Source: Claveliimonas sp034178805 | GTDB lineage: Bacteria > Bacillota > Clostridia > Lachnospirales > Lachnospiraceae | Direction: 5' to 3' | Length of the DNA: 64,000 bases | Assembly (NCBI RefSeq): GCF_050314255.1 | Contig: NZ_JBNPMZ010000003.1 | Location: 124,001-188,000 of the forward strand | Part shown: one piece after another, positions 16,407 through 26,270 of the stretch | Layout: each line of letters starts with the position of its first letter | Position numbering within the stretch: the stretch's first letter is position 1 | Notes under the pieces: generated by a model | The model's database searches: none | What the model saw: the letters and a program-made list of their open reading frames with translations, nothing else | What the model was told of the DNA's origin: nothing | Made by a program: the position numbers and the translations under genes

Positions 16407-16442
16407 GAATCGAGTAGGAGGAATTTCCTGTTACATAAAAAA

Positions 16443-16486
16443 TACCGGAGTGCATCATCCCACCGATACGCACCCCGGTACTTTTT
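16443..16486. terminator. Bidirectional terminator between gntR and the aminopeptidase
   Basis: Stem TACCGGAGTGC with GCACCCCGGTA, a loop of about 16 bases, T-run on the plus side and an A-run that gives a T-run on the minus side. It serves the two convergent genes. Confidence 0.75.
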
Positions 16487-16494
16487 ATCTGGTA

Positions 16495-18282
16495 TTAAAT
16501 GGCTCTTGTATATTTTTCAAGCCATTCTTTCTCTTCCTCATTCAGATAAGGAGAAATTGTTTCATATACTTTCTTGTGATAATCATTCAGAAGCATCTTA
16601 TCTTCCGCTGTCATAATATCCGGATTGATTGCATCCAGATCCATCGGAATCAAAGTAATCGCCTCAAAGTACATGAACTGTCCATATTCATTCTTCTCAC
16701 CCTTGCGGCAAAGAATCTCATTTTCAAGACGAACACCATGAGAACCTTCAATATAAATTCCCGGTTCGTCAGTAATAATCATACCTTCTCTGAGAACCTC
16801 TGTCTCACCTTTGCGGTATTTCCAACGGAAACCTGCAGGCCCTTCATGAATATTCAGAAGATATCCGACACCATGTCCGGTTCCGTGATTAAAGTTCATA
16901 TTCCGATCCCAGAACGGTTTTCTGGAGAGAATATCCAGTACCATACCGGTGCATCCTTCCAGGAATTTTGCATTTCCGAGCTGAAGATTACTGATAGCAA
17001 CAAGTGTAAAGTCATCTTTCATCTGCTGTGTAACTTCGCCAAGTGCATAAGTTCTCGTAACATCTGTAGAGCCTTCCCAGAATCCTGCACCTGTATCGGT
17101 CAGGAAGAAGTTTCCTTCTTTCAGCTCTACATCCGTCTCCGGGGAAGAGGTATAATGAACGATTGCTCCATGTTCACCATAGGAAGCAATAGGCTCAAAG
17201 CTCGGCCGGATAAAGTTCCCCATCTCTGCACGGAGTTCATCCAGTTTCTCTGTAGCACTCATCTCGGTAATCTTCATTTTGCCTACATTTTCCTTCAGCC
17301 ATTTCATGAATCTTACATGTGCAACACTGTCCTTAATCTGTGCCTTACGAATATTTTCAATCTCTACCGGATTCTTAATCGCTTTCATAAGAATAGACGG
17401 GTTTCTCTCTTCTACCTTCTTCACATTCTCAGGTATATTATTGTAAAGGGCATAATTCAGTTTATCCGGATCCATCATCACTACAGCATCCTCACCCAGC
17501 TTTGTGATATCTTCATAGATATCATTATATGGATGAAGGATGACATTCAGATCTGCCATCTGCGCTTTCATCTCTTCATTCAGTTTGCTCTCATCAATGT
17601 AAAGCTCCATGCCGTCCATTGTGATGATTGCATAGGACAGAACCAGCGGGAAGAACTCAATATCATCTCCACGGATGTTAAGTGTCCAGCAGATATCATC
17701 CAGTGTCGTAAGTACATGTGTGTTGGCCCCTGCTTTTGACATCTCTTCACGGATTCTCTTTAACTTATCTTCGGCAGATTCTCCCGCATATTCAATTCCC
17801 AGCGAAAATGCAGGTGCTTTGGAAAGCTCCGGACGGTCTGTCCAGATCAGATCAATCAGATCATCATGATAAGCAACTTTTGCGCCCTTTTTCTCTGCAA
17901 TATCTGCATATTCCTGTCCTTCTCCAACAGATACCACACGTCCGTCAAATCCAAGAGTCTCTCCGGCTTTCAGAGTTTCCTCCAGATATGCTGTAAGCTC
18001 CGGCACGCCCGGCTCACCCATTTTCATCAATTCTACAGTGGTACCTTCCAGCTGTTTTGCCGCCTGAATAAAGTAACGGCCATCCGTCCAGAGACGAGCC
18101 TCATCCTTTGTAATCACAGCGGTTCCGGCTGAACCGGAAAATCCTGTAATGTATTTTCTTGCCTTAAAATATTCCCCAACATATTCGCTCTGATGAAAGT
18201 CTGCCGTCGGAACGATATAAACGTCGATTCCTTTCTCTGCCATTTTTGCACGTAAATTTGCCAATCTCTCAGGAATACTCAT
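16495..18282 (-). CDS. Xaa-Pro aminopeptidase, M24B family (long form)
   Basis: Cytoplasmic metallopeptidase that removes the N-terminal residue before proline. 595 residues, which fits the three-domain long form of aminopeptidase P (two creatinase-like N-terminal domains plus the catalytic domain) rather than the shorter PepP of E. coli. The metal ligands of the pita-bread fold can be followed: Asp in LTDTGAGFWEGSTDVTRTY (two Asp), His in NHGTGHGVGYLLN, Glu in TDEPGIYIEG and Glu in RLENEILC. The start at 18282 has GGAGG upstream. It lies downstream of a POT peptide transporter on the same strand, so the pair suggests uptake and breakdown of proline-containing peptides. Confidence 0.93.
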   Translation of the reverse strand: MSIPERLANLRAKMAEKGIDVYIVPTADFHQSEYVGEYFKARKYITGFSGSAGTAVITKDEARLWTDGRYFIQAAKQLEGTTVELMKMGEPGVPELTAYLEETLKAGETLGFDGRVVSVGEGQEYADIAEKKGAKVAYHDDLIDLIWTDRPELSKAPAFSLGIEYAGESAEDKLKRIREEMSKAGANTHVLTTLDDICWTLNIRGDDIEFFPLVLSYAIITMDGMELYIDESKLNEEMKAQMADLNVILHPYNDIYEDITKLGEDAVVMMDPDKLNYALYNNIPENVKKVEERNPSILMKAIKNPVEIENIRKAQIKDSVAHVRFMKWLKENVGKMKITEMSATEKLDELRAEMGNFIRPSFEPIASYGEHGAIVHYTSSPETDVELKEGNFFLTDTGAGFWEGSTDVTRTYALGEVTQQMKDDFTLVAISNLQLGNAKFLEGCTGMVLDILSRKPFWDRNMNFNHGTGHGVGYLLNIHEGPAGFRWKYRKGETEVLREGMIITDEPGIYIEGSHGVRLENEILCRKGEKNEYGQFMYFEAITLIPMDLDAINPDIMTAEDKMLLNDYHKKVYETISPYLNEEEKEWLEKYTRAI

Positions 18283-18420
18283 TATCCTACGCCTCCTAAT
18301 TCCATTTCTAAAAATAAATTTTTCTCCAATTAATATTAGGATTGACAGGTACTCCTTATGTCTCCCCGCAATCCTAATACTATTTTACATGATTATAATC
18401 CAATAATCCACATGATTTTT

Positions 18421-19788
18421 CTACTTTTCTTCTTTTTTCTCTACCAAAGCTGATAATGGCTTATCCAAAACGATCAAAAGAACTACCGCAACAGCTGAAA
18501 CTACTGCAACAATGAAGCATCCAGTCGTAAATTTCAGTGATCCTGCAAACAATCCATTGTACAGGTATCCATAGCCCTTCGCTGCAAAGAAGATTGCAAG
18601 TCCCCATACAGACTGCATGGTTGAATAAATACGGCTCGGTGCATATTTTGCAATAAACGCATTACCCAGAGGAGAGAAGAACATCTCACCAAAGGTAATC
18701 AGTAATGAAAAGATTAACAGCCACAGACAGCTGATCTGACCATCGCCACGCATAACATCAAGCAATGCGAAGAACAGATAACCAACACCAAGAGTACCAA
18801 TACCCAGTGCACATTTCTTATAAATACTGATATCTCCCTTTGGTCTGTTCTGCAGATAGTTCCAGAGTTTCGGTGTAACGAATGTACCAACCAGTACACA
18901 GAACAGAGCATTAGATGCATCAAACCATGTAAGCGGCACATTATATCCTGCAACTACCCAGTTCGCATTCTCGCCCCAGTGATAGTATACCGGCAGGTAA
19001 GCCAGATACCAGAAGATCCAGAAAATAATCGCGAACGCAGATACCAGAACGATTGCTGCAATTCTCTTTTTCTCCAGTACAGTGTAAGGAATCTTTTTCG
19101 CCTCTTTGTTCTTTGCTTTCATTTCTGCTTCCTGAGCAAGCTCTTCAGCAGTCTTTTCTTTCTTAAATGGTTTCTTACCGGCATCACCCATGAAGCGTGA
19201 TCCAACTGCAAACCAGATTGCTCCCAGGAACATCAGGACTGCTGCCACCTTAAAGCATGGTCTGAATCCGAGAACTTCACCTTTAGCAAATACATCCTGA
19301 TACAGAATACCAACCAGAAACGGTCCGGCACATGCACCAATATTAACCAGTCCATAACGGATAGAATATGCTGCATTGAGCTGTTCTCTCGGCACAATAC
19401 GTCCGATCAACGGACCAGTCTTATAAAATGCAAGACCGATACTGATACACCATATCATAGCATACATCATTGTACTGTCTGTTGCCATGGAACCAAGCCA
19501 GTAACCGATACCACAGAGAACCATGCCGACAGGTGTCGTATATCTTGCACCAATCAGACGGTCACAGACAATCGCACACACAATCGGAAGACCGTAGGAA
19601 AATGCGGTCAGGTTAGACTGCATATTGGCAGCCACACCATCAGACAGACCAAGTCCTCCCTGTGCAACAGCTGTAGCTACGAATACCAGAAGAATCGAAC
19701 GTCCCAGATAATAGGAAAAACGTTCAAAAATTTCTGTCGTAGAACATGCCCAGAACCCAAGTGGGTATTTTTGTTTTTGAGTACTCAT
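18421..19788 (-). CDS. POT (PTR2) family proton-coupled peptide transporter
   Basis: Membrane transporter of 455 residues with about 12-14 hydrophobic segments. The first helix carries the POT-family signature ExxERFxYY, seen as EIFERFSYY at residues 19-27. POT proteins import di- and tripeptides with protons. A charged cytoplasmic loop (KKPFKKEKTAEELAQEAEMK) lies in the middle, between the two helix bundles. The start at 19788 has GGAGG eight bases upstream. A consensus promoter and an AT-rich inverted repeat lie upstream. The Xaa-Pro aminopeptidase gene follows downstream on the same strand with a gap of 138 bases. The exact substrate range is not shown. Confidence 0.85.
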   Translation of the reverse strand: MSTQKQKYPLGFWACSTTEIFERFSYYLGRSILLVFVATAVAQGGLGLSDGVAANMQSNLTAFSYGLPIVCAIVCDRLIGARYTTPVGMVLCGIGYWLGSMATDSTMMYAMIWCISIGLAFYKTGPLIGRIVPREQLNAAYSIRYGLVNIGACAGPFLVGILYQDVFAKGEVLGFRPCFKVAAVLMFLGAIWFAVGSRFMGDAGKKPFKKEKTAEELAQEAEMKAKNKEAKKIPYTVLEKKRIAAIVLVSAFAIIFWIFWYLAYLPVYYHWGENANWVVAGYNVPLTWFDASNALFCVLVGTFVTPKLWNYLQNRPKGDISIYKKCALGIGTLGVGYLFFALLDVMRGDGQISCLWLLIFSLLITFGEMFFSPLGNAFIAKYAPSRIYSTMQSVWGLAIFFAAKGYGYLYNGLFAGSLKFTTGCFIVAVVSAVAVVLLIVLDKPLSALVEKKEEK

Positions 19789-19873
19789 TTACTCATCCTC
19801 CTTTTTCCCTGTACCTTTTCTCAATTACATTCCATCAGCTTCTTGATACAAGGCACTTCATTAGAAATTGTGT

Positions 19874-19906
19874 ATTATAGATTATAAATTATTGATAATC
19901 TATAAT
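19874..19906. promoter_or_regulatory. Inverted repeat over the transporter transcription start
   Basis: Perfect 12-bp arms ATTATAGATTAT and ATAATCTATAAT with a 9-base centre. It starts three bases downstream of the -10 of the peptide transporter promoter and covers the predicted start of transcription, which is the classic position of a repressor operator. Confidence 0.55.
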
Positions 19907-19908
19907 TA

Positions 19909-19937
19909 ATTATATAATATGCACATACTCCTGTCAA
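19909..19937 (-). promoter_or_regulatory. Consensus promoter of the peptide transporter
   Basis: Minus strand -35 TTGACA (19937-19932), 17-base spacer, -10 TATAAT (19914-19909): a full match to the sigma-A consensus. The -35 lies immediately after the stop codon of the alcohol dehydrogenase gene. Predicted leader about 110 bases. Confidence 0.85.
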
Positions 19938-19942
19938 GAAAA

Positions 19943-21142
19943 CTACCCTCTCAATTGAAAATAAAACTCTTCCAGTTCTTTTTCATCCATCAGTACAGGA
20001 ACCGGATACAGGGGATTGGCCTCCTTATCTGCATAGTGGGCAAGCTTCGGAATATCCTCTTCTCTGATTTCAGGTATCCTATTCCCAATACCGAACCTTT
20101 CCTTCATATCCTTAATTGCATCAATGAACAGCTCTGCCGCTTCATCAGCCGGAGTATCTTTATCGGCAAGCTTCGCCGCAACCGCAAGCCTGTGCAGCTT
20201 TTTATGTATCTTCTCCCCGTAGGCCTCCAGCACAAATGGAAGGAGCACTGCATTGGCAAGACCATGGGGCACATTGTACTCTCCTCCCAGGGAATGAGCC
20301 ACTGCATGCACATATCCCACATAAGATTTCGTAAAAGCACAGCCCGCAAAGTAAGAAGCCTTCAGCATATTTCTCCTTGCCTCTATATTCGTACCATCCT
20401 CAAATGCCTGATCCAGATTTTCGAAAATCAGTTCCACCGCCATCAAAGCATCCTTCCTGGTTCCCGGTGTAGTCGAATTACCGATATATGCCTCCACCGC
20501 GTGAGTCAGCGCGTCCATTCCGGTGGTTGCTGTAATGTGTGGCGGAAGGCTCACTGTTACCTTCGGATCCAGCACTGCATATCTGGGAATCAGCGGAAAA
20601 TCATTGATGGCATATTTATGTCTGGTCTGAGCATCGGTAATCACTGCTGCCAGCGTGGTCTCACTTCCCGTTCCCGCTGTAGTCGGAATTGCAATCAGAA
20701 GGGGCAGCTTCTTATGTACTTTCAGGATTCCCTTCATCCTGGAAAGTGGCTGGTGCGGCTTTGCCACCCGGGCTCCCACTGCCTTGGCGCAGTCCATACT
20801 GGAGCCTCCGCCGAATCCGATAATCGCATTACAATCGTATTCATAATACATATCCAGTGCATCTGCCACATTATCCGTCGTAGGATTTGCCACTGTTTTA
20901 TCATATATTACATAGGAGATTCCATCTTCCTGGAGTGCACTTTCCAACCGTGCCGTAAGTCCCAGCCCATGCACGCCCGCATCCGTGATAATCAGAACAC
21001 TGTCACATTTCTTTTTCCGGATAATTTCCGGAAGAAGCTTGACACTCTTTACAATCTCCGGTTTTCGATAGGGCAAAAACGGCAGGGCCAGCTTAAAAGC
21101 CATCTGAAATGTTCTGCAATATATTTTTCTACCTGTATTCAT
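19943..21142 (-). CDS. Iron-containing alcohol dehydrogenase
   Basis: Group III (iron-type) NAD(P)-dependent alcohol dehydrogenase, about 399 residues. The nucleotide-binding motif GGGSSMDCAKAVG and the phosphate-loop PTTAGTGSE are clear, and metal-binding His residues lie in the DALTHAVEAYIG and HAVAHSLGGEYNVPHG motifs. The start at 21142 (MNTGRKIYCRTFQMAF) has AAAGG ten bases upstream; an ATG at 21178 is less likely. The substrate cannot be told. It is divergent from yqeY. Confidence 0.88.
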   Translation of the reverse strand: MNTGRKIYCRTFQMAFKLALPFLPYRKPEIVKSVKLLPEIIRKKKCDSVLIITDAGVHGLGLTARLESALQEDGISYVIYDKTVANPTTDNVADALDMYYEYDCNAIIGFGGGSSMDCAKAVGARVAKPHQPLSRMKGILKVHKKLPLLIAIPTTAGTGSETTLAAVITDAQTRHKYAINDFPLIPRYAVLDPKVTVSLPPHITATTGMDALTHAVEAYIGNSTTPGTRKDALMAVELIFENLDQAFEDGTNIEARRNMLKASYFAGCAFTKSYVGYVHAVAHSLGGEYNVPHGLANAVLLPFVLEAYGEKIHKKLHRLAVAAKLADKDTPADEAAELFIDAIKDMKERFGIGNRIPEIREEDIPKLAHYADKEANPLYPVPVLMDEKELEEFYFQLRG

Positions 21143-21247
21143 AGTATCCACACCTTTCCTATTCATTTTGAATATCAAAATATCTTATTTTCAAACAAAA
21201 TGACTATAGCAGGAGGATTTAAACTTGTCAACCCGCCTTCTGAAAGG

Positions 21248-21276
21248 TTGAAATCCTCACTTTCATCTGCTACAAT
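21248..21276 (+). promoter_or_regulatory. Promoter of yqeY
   Basis: -35 TTGAAA (21248-21253), 17-base spacer, -10 TACAAT (21271-21276), about 40 bases before the gene start. Good sigma-A match. Confidence 0.75.
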
Positions 21277-21315
21277 AGGAAAATATCAAGATAACATCAT
21301 ATGGAGGGAATCATC

Positions 21316-21762
21316 ATGAGTAAAATCGACGAAGTAAGAAGTGCCATGGTCGCAGCAATGAAGTCCGGCGACAAAGAAACAAAAGAAACTCTGTCCATGC
21401 TTCTGGCTGCTCTTAAGAATAAGGCCATTGACAAACGTGGTGACCTGACACCCGAAGAAGAGATTCAGGTAATTTTAAAAGAAATTAAACAGACAAAAGA
21501 AACTCTGGAAATGACTCCGGCAGACCGCACTGAGATCATTGAAGAGTGTAATAAACGCCTTTCTGTTCTGGAACAGTATGCACCGAAGATGATGGATGAA
21601 TCCGAGATTAAGGATGTCATCAGCGCTACTCTTGCAGAACTTGGAATTGATGCTCCTACCGGCAAAGACAAGGGACGTATCATGAAGAGCCTGATGCCGA
21701 AGGTGAAAGGCAAAGCTGACGGCAAGCTGGTCAACGAGATTCTGACTACCTTCATGCAATAA
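21316..21762 (+). CDS. yqeY: GatB/YqeY domain protein
   Basis: Small helical protein of 148 residues from the YqeY family, which resembles the tRNA-binding tail of the GatB amidotransferase subunit. The family pattern is seen in LLAALKNKAIDKRG, EEEIQVILKEIKQTKE and the C-terminal GKDKGRIMKSLMPKVKGKADG. The ATG at 21316 has GGAGGG eight bases upstream; the in-frame ATG at 21301 overlaps that site and is rejected. A single-gene unit with its own promoter and a terminator shared with the convergent lipoprotein gene. The cellular role of the family is not established. Confidence 0.92.
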   Translation: MSKIDEVRSAMVAAMKSGDKETKETLSMLLAALKNKAIDKRGDLTPEEEIQVILKEIKQTKETLEMTPADRTEIIEECNKRLSVLEQYAPKMMDESEIKDVISATLAELGIDAPTGKDKGRIMKSLMPKVKGKADGKLVNEILTTFMQ

Positions 21763-21796
21763 AAAAGAGACCCGTATCAAAAACGGGTCTCTTTTT
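21761..21796. terminator. Bidirectional terminator between yqeY and the PrsA-like gene
   Basis: Stem AAAAAGAGACCCGT with ACGGGTCTCTTTTT and a short A-rich loop. Strong T-runs on both strands; the two genes converge here. Confidence 0.85.
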
Positions 21797-21803
21797 GCTC
21801 ACT

Positions 21804-22874
21804 TTATTCTCCTGCAGCATCTGCCACATCATCTGTCTGAGCCTCATCTGCATAGGGTTCTGACTCTTCAATCTTCATGGTGACGCTCAGCTCATTGAAA
21901 TCAACTTTTTTCCATACTTTCTCGTTCACTTCAATCTTCGCATCTTTACGCCACTGCTCCAGAACTTCATCCATCTTTTCCTGTTTACGCTGGGAGCGGA
22001 TATTTTCTTTCTCAGTCTCAGTCGCTTCTTTATCAAACAGACTTACCAGCTTCGCAACATAGTAACCGTTATCACCTTCTACAACGTCTGTGATTTCTCC
22101 CTCTTTCAGAGCATCTGCCGCTTTGGCAAGCTGTTCCGGAATCGTCATAGTCTCTTCCCCATCGAAGGTAGCATCCTTTGCTTCCTGCTCCTGTTCCGTT
22201 GCATATGCTGCAAAATCCTTAGCTGTTTTCGCTCCTTTTGCAAATGCCTCTGCTGTTTTCTTAAGCTCAGCCTTCTCGTCATCTGTCAGTTCCACAGAAT
22301 TTCCATCCTCATCTGTTGTTGTAAACGGAAATACCACATATTGCATCTTCTTCTGTGCCGCTTCCTCATCAGATACTTCCAGGTCAGCAGTTGCCTTAAT
22401 TGCATTATCCATCTTTACCTGAATAGTAAAGAGTGTAAGCAGTCGCTCTACCGTCTTCTCAGAACCGGAAACCTTGTCTTTCTCGTCCAGCCCATTTGCC
22501 TCATCAAAATCTGTAGCTGCATTTTTAATAGATTTTTCATCTTCTTCGGTTATCTCAACCTCATACTCTTCCATGTGGTCTTCCAGAAGATACATATCCT
22601 CCAGAGCCTCTAAAACAGAATCCTTGACAGACTCTTCATAGGTTTTTCCTTCTTCTGCCTCACTGCTCCACATATCTTCACCCAGATAACCGGCATAATA
22701 GGTTTCATACTGAGCCTGAGTAAATCTTGCATAAAAATTCGCAATATCAGCAGTAATCTCATCTCCATCTACCGTTGCGACTACATCCTTATCACTCAGT
22801 CCGCCTGCACATCCGGTCAGTGACGTTACCGTCATAGCACCCGCAAGTGCAAGAACTGCTAATCTTCTCTTCAT
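21804..22874 (-). CDS. PrsA-like peptidyl-prolyl isomerase lipoprotein
   Basis: Secreted lipoprotein of 356 residues, probably a foldase for exported proteins. The signal peptide ends in the lipobox LTGC (Cys near residue 22, after MKRRLAVLALAGAMTVTS), so the protein is predicted to be lipid-anchored outside the membrane. An N-terminal SurA/trigger-type helical region follows (VVATVDGDEITADIANFYARF). A parvulin-like part is suggested by KEGEITDVVEGDNGYYVAKLVS near the C-terminus, but a full, clear PpiC motif set is not obvious, so isomerase activity is uncertain. The tail is very acidic. It follows mfd on the same strand, 54 bases downstream. Confidence 0.8.
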   Translation of the reverse strand: MKRRLAVLALAGAMTVTSLTGCAGGLSDKDVVATVDGDEITADIANFYARFTQAQYETYYAGYLGEDMWSSEAEEGKTYEESVKDSVLEALEDMYLLEDHMEEYEVEITEEDEKSIKNAATDFDEANGLDEKDKVSGSEKTVERLLTLFTIQVKMDNAIKATADLEVSDEEAAQKKMQYVVFPFTTTDEDGNSVELTDDEKAELKKTAEAFAKGAKTAKDFAAYATEQEQEAKDATFDGEETMTIPEQLAKAADALKEGEITDVVEGDNGYYVAKLVSLFDKEATETEKENIRSQRKQEKMDEVLEQWRKDAKIEVNEKVWKKVDFNELSVTMKIEESEPYADEAQTDDVADAAGE

Positions 22875-22928
22875 GGTCTTACCATACCCTCCTTCGTATT
22901 TTAACCTGTTTATTATAACCTTTTTCCC

Positions 22929-25900
22929 TTACTCAAGCAATCCTTTCAGAGAAATTAACACATTTTTCACAACTTCAAGGACATCCTCATCCTTCTCTTT
23001 TTTATTTTTACCCTGTTTTTTGTACACAAAGCAGGGCGGCTCCTCCGGCTTAAACACCAGACTTCCCTTATACTGCGCAATCAACTGCGGAATCCGTTCC
23101 GGATGTACTTTTGCCTTTTCATACATAATAAATGTGTACTGTTCGCCTTTTTGCTCTACCGCTGTCACATAAGCCTGATGTGCCATTGCTTTCAGGTTGG
23201 CAATATTCAAAAGCTGCTGTACCTTCCGCGGAATATCACCAAACCGGTCTATCAGCTCTTCGATCATATCATCCATTTCTTCTTCATTTTCAATCACAGC
23301 AATTCGTTTATATACATCCAGTTTCTGATATTCATTTGGAATATAAGAATCCGGAATGTAAGCATCCACATTCAGATCCATGGTAGTATTAAAGGCTTCT
23401 TCATCCGTCTCCCCTTTCAGATGCCGAACCGCTTCGTTCAGCATCTTGCAATAAAGGTCGTATCCGACCGCCTCCATATGTCCATGCTGTGCCTCTCCCA
23501 GAAGACTTCCCGCTCCACGGATCTCCAGATCCCTCATGGCAATCTTGAAACCGGAACCGAGATCTGTAAATTCCCGGATAGCCGCAAGACGTTTTTCCGC
23601 CACTTCTTTCAGGAGCTTATCCCGGCGATAGAGCAGGAATGCGTAAGCCATCCGGTTTGAGCGTCCCACTCTTCCCCGAAGCTGGTAAAGCTGGGACAGT
23701 CCCAACCGGTCAGAATCGTGGATAATAATTGTATTTACATTGGAAATGTCCAGCCCCGTCTCAATAATGGTCGTGGAGACCAGCACATCAATCTCGCCGT
23801 TTATGAAGTCAAACATAATCCTCTCCAGCTGATTTTCCCGCATCTGTCCATGGGCAAATGCCACATTTACATCCGGTACCAGCTTCTGAATATGGTCGGT
23901 TATTTCATCAATATCCTCCACCCGGTTATATACGTAGTAGACCTGTCCCTGTCTGGCACATTCCCGTTCAATAGCCTCCCGGACCATCTCGTCATTATAT
24001 TCCATAACATAGGTCTGGATCGGCATACGTTCCTCCGGCGCCTCTTCCAGTACACTCATATCACGAATACCGATCAGGCTCATATGCAGTGTTCTTGGTA
24101 TTGGAGTAGCCGTAAGGGTCAGAACATCCACATTTTCCTTTAACTTCTTGATTTTCTCTTTATGCTGCACGCCAAACCGCTGCTCTTCATCGATAATCAG
24201 AAGACCAAGATCCTTATATTTGATATCATCGCTCAGTACCCGGTGGGTTCCGATGATAATATCCACCAGTCCCCTTTTGGTATCTTCGATAGTCTTTTTC
24301 TGCTGGGCAGCCGTACGGAATCTACACATCAGATCCACCCGCACCGGGAATTCCTTCATTCTCTGGAGGAAGGTATTATAATGCTGCTGGGCAAGAATGG
24401 TTGTGGGAACCAGATACACGACCTGCTTATTTTCCTGCACTGCCTTAAAGGCCGCGCGGATAGCAACCTCTGTCTTTCCATATCCCACATCCCCACAGAT
24501 CAGACGGTCCATAATCTTCGTGCTTTCCATATCCTTCTTCACTGCCTCAATGGCAAGAAGCTGGTCCTCCGTCTCCTCAAACGGAAACATTTCCTCAAAC
24601 TCCTTCTGCCAGACCGTATCTTCTCCGTATACAAATCCTTCTTTTTCCTGTCTGGCAGCATAGAGCTCCACCAGATCTTTCGCAATGGCTCTGACCGCTC
24701 CCCGCACGCGGTTCCTGGTCTTGGTCCACTCCTGGGTTCCCAGCCGGTTCAGCTTCGGCTTCTTCGCATCCGAACTTGCATATTTCTGGATCAGATCGAG
24801 CTGAGTCGCCGGAATATAGAGATTTCCTCCTTTATCATAGGAAATCTTCATATAATCCTTGGCTACTTTATCTACTTCAATCTTTTCAATTCCCTGATAA
24901 ATACCCAGGCCGTGATTTTCATGAACCACGTAGTCTCCCGGCTTTAATTCAGAAAAACTCTGAATCTTCCGCCCCTCATAGGTTTTTCTCTTTTTCTTTT
25001 TTTTGCCTTTTCCGAAAATATCTGTTTCGGATATTACCACAAATTTTAAAAGAGGGTATTCATATCCTTCCGCTACATGACCGTAGGTAGTCATGATCTC
25101 TCCGGGTTTCACTTCCCGGTCCATCTCGTCACTGTAAAAGCTGCTCAGATTATAGTCCCTTAAATCCTCCGCCAGCCGTTTCGCCCTTGTCCTGGAACCG
25201 GACAAAAGAATCACGCGGCTTCCGTTCCGCTTTAGCCTCTTCAGATCTCTGGTCAGCATTTCAAAACTGTTATTATAAGGATTTACACTCTTTGCATGAA
25301 TCTGATATTTCTGACAGATATGAAACTCTCCACAACGGGTATCCAGAGCCGAGAACCCGACGGAGCCATATCTGTTCATCTTTTTTATGACTTCCGACTT
25401 GTGATAGAGCTTCATCTCTTCTCCTGTAATCTCACAGCCGCTCTCCAGGCGCTTTGCCTGGGCCTCAACAAATTCTTCCTCTACCGCTGTTCCCTTTTCC
25501 ACAAGCCTCACCGGCTCATCCAGAAAAAGGATCGTATCCTCCACAGGAAAGTAATCCAGAAAGGATACTCTCTTCGCTTCTTCTGTCGGGAAATCATCTG
25601 CAGGATAGATATCCACCCCCTCCAGATTCTCTATGGAACGCTGACTGTCCACATCGAAGGTACGGATAGAATCCACCTCATCTCCCCACAGTTCTATTCG
25701 AACCGGCAATTCCTCCGTCAGGGGATAAATATCCAGAATGCCACCCCGGACAGCAAACTGCCCCGGACCATTCACCTGTTCCTCTCTCTCATACCCATTG
25801 ACTGCAAGCCGCTTCTGAATCGCGTTAAAATCTATCACCATTCCATTTTCAATGGAAATCATCCTGCTTTTTATCTCCTCTTTCGGGAGCAGGGCATCCA

Positions 25901-26267
25901 TAAACCCATCAAAGCTTGTAACTACCGTAAGCTCTTCCAGCTCCAGAAGTGCCTGCACCACCGCCATTCTCTGCTTCAAAAGCTCCTTTCCCCGGATATC
26001 CACCTGATAAAACAGGAAATCCTTGGCCGGATACAGCCACACATTCTTATCCAGAAAGCGGTATTCCTCATAAACCTGCCTGGCCTTTGACTCACTGGAA
26101 CAGGCGATGACTCTGTAAGGAAAGCCATCGCCAAGAGCATACATCATATGTGTTTTCTGTGAATTCACGCAGCCGGATATCTGTATCATTCCCGACTGTT
26201 TCCCGCGTTTTTTCCGGATCTCTTCAAACTCTGCCAGTTCGTATAACGGCCTGATTAGGGCTTGCAT
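22929..26267 (-). CDS. mfd: Transcription-repair coupling factor Mfd
   Basis: Superfamily 2 DNA translocase that removes stalled RNA polymerase and recruits the UvrABC excision system. 1112 residues. Order of domains: UvrB-like N-terminal module (residues about 1-350), RNA-polymerase interaction domain with PGDYVVHENHGLGIYQGI, translocase with Walker A GDVGYGKTEVA and IIDEEQRFGVQ, LTATPIPRTL, and the TRG/RecG-like motif GRVGRSNRMAYAF, then the C-terminal D7 domain. The start at 26267 is four bases after the pth stop with a GGAG site inside the pth end, so pth and mfd are translationally linked. Confidence 0.96.
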   Translation of the reverse strand: MQALIRPLYELAEFEEIRKKRGKQSGMIQISGCVNSQKTHMMYALGDGFPYRVIACSSESKARQVYEEYRFLDKNVWLYPAKDFLFYQVDIRGKELLKQRMAVVQALLELEELTVVTSFDGFMDALLPKEEIKSRMISIENGMVIDFNAIQKRLAVNGYEREEQVNGPGQFAVRGGILDIYPLTEELPVRIELWGDEVDSIRTFDVDSQRSIENLEGVDIYPADDFPTEEAKRVSFLDYFPVEDTILFLDEPVRLVEKGTAVEEEFVEAQAKRLESGCEITGEEMKLYHKSEVIKKMNRYGSVGFSALDTRCGEFHICQKYQIHAKSVNPYNNSFEMLTRDLKRLKRNGSRVILLSGSRTRAKRLAEDLRDYNLSSFYSDEMDREVKPGEIMTTYGHVAEGYEYPLLKFVVISETDIFGKGKKKKKRKTYEGRKIQSFSELKPGDYVVHENHGLGIYQGIEKIEVDKVAKDYMKISYDKGGNLYIPATQLDLIQKYASSDAKKPKLNRLGTQEWTKTRNRVRGAVRAIAKDLVELYAARQEKEGFVYGEDTVWQKEFEEMFPFEETEDQLLAIEAVKKDMESTKIMDRLICGDVGYGKTEVAIRAAFKAVQENKQVVYLVPTTILAQQHYNTFLQRMKEFPVRVDLMCRFRTAAQQKKTIEDTKRGLVDIIIGTHRVLSDDIKYKDLGLLIIDEEQRFGVQHKEKIKKLKENVDVLTLTATPIPRTLHMSLIGIRDMSVLEEAPEERMPIQTYVMEYNDEMVREAIERECARQGQVYYVYNRVEDIDEITDHIQKLVPDVNVAFAHGQMRENQLERIMFDFINGEIDVLVSTTIIETGLDISNVNTIIIHDSDRLGLSQLYQLRGRVGRSNRMAYAFLLYRRDKLLKEVAEKRLAAIREFTDLGSGFKIAMRDLEIRGAGSLLGEAQHGHMEAVGYDLYCKMLNEAVRHLKGETDEEAFNTTMDLNVDAYIPDSYIPNEYQKLDVYKRIAVIENEEEMDDMIEELIDRFGDIPRKVQQLLNIANLKAMAHQAYVTAVEQKGEQYTFIMYEKAKVHPERIPQLIAQYKGSLVFKPEEPPCFVYKKQGKNKKEKDEDVLEVVKNVLISLKGLLE

Positions 26268-26270
26268 ATT

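Noticed and set aside
16159..17739. Long plus-strand frame of 526 codons opposite the aminopeptidase
   Set aside because: It overlaps the 3' half of the GntR gene and the aminopeptidase, both certain genes, and lacks a start site and any motif.
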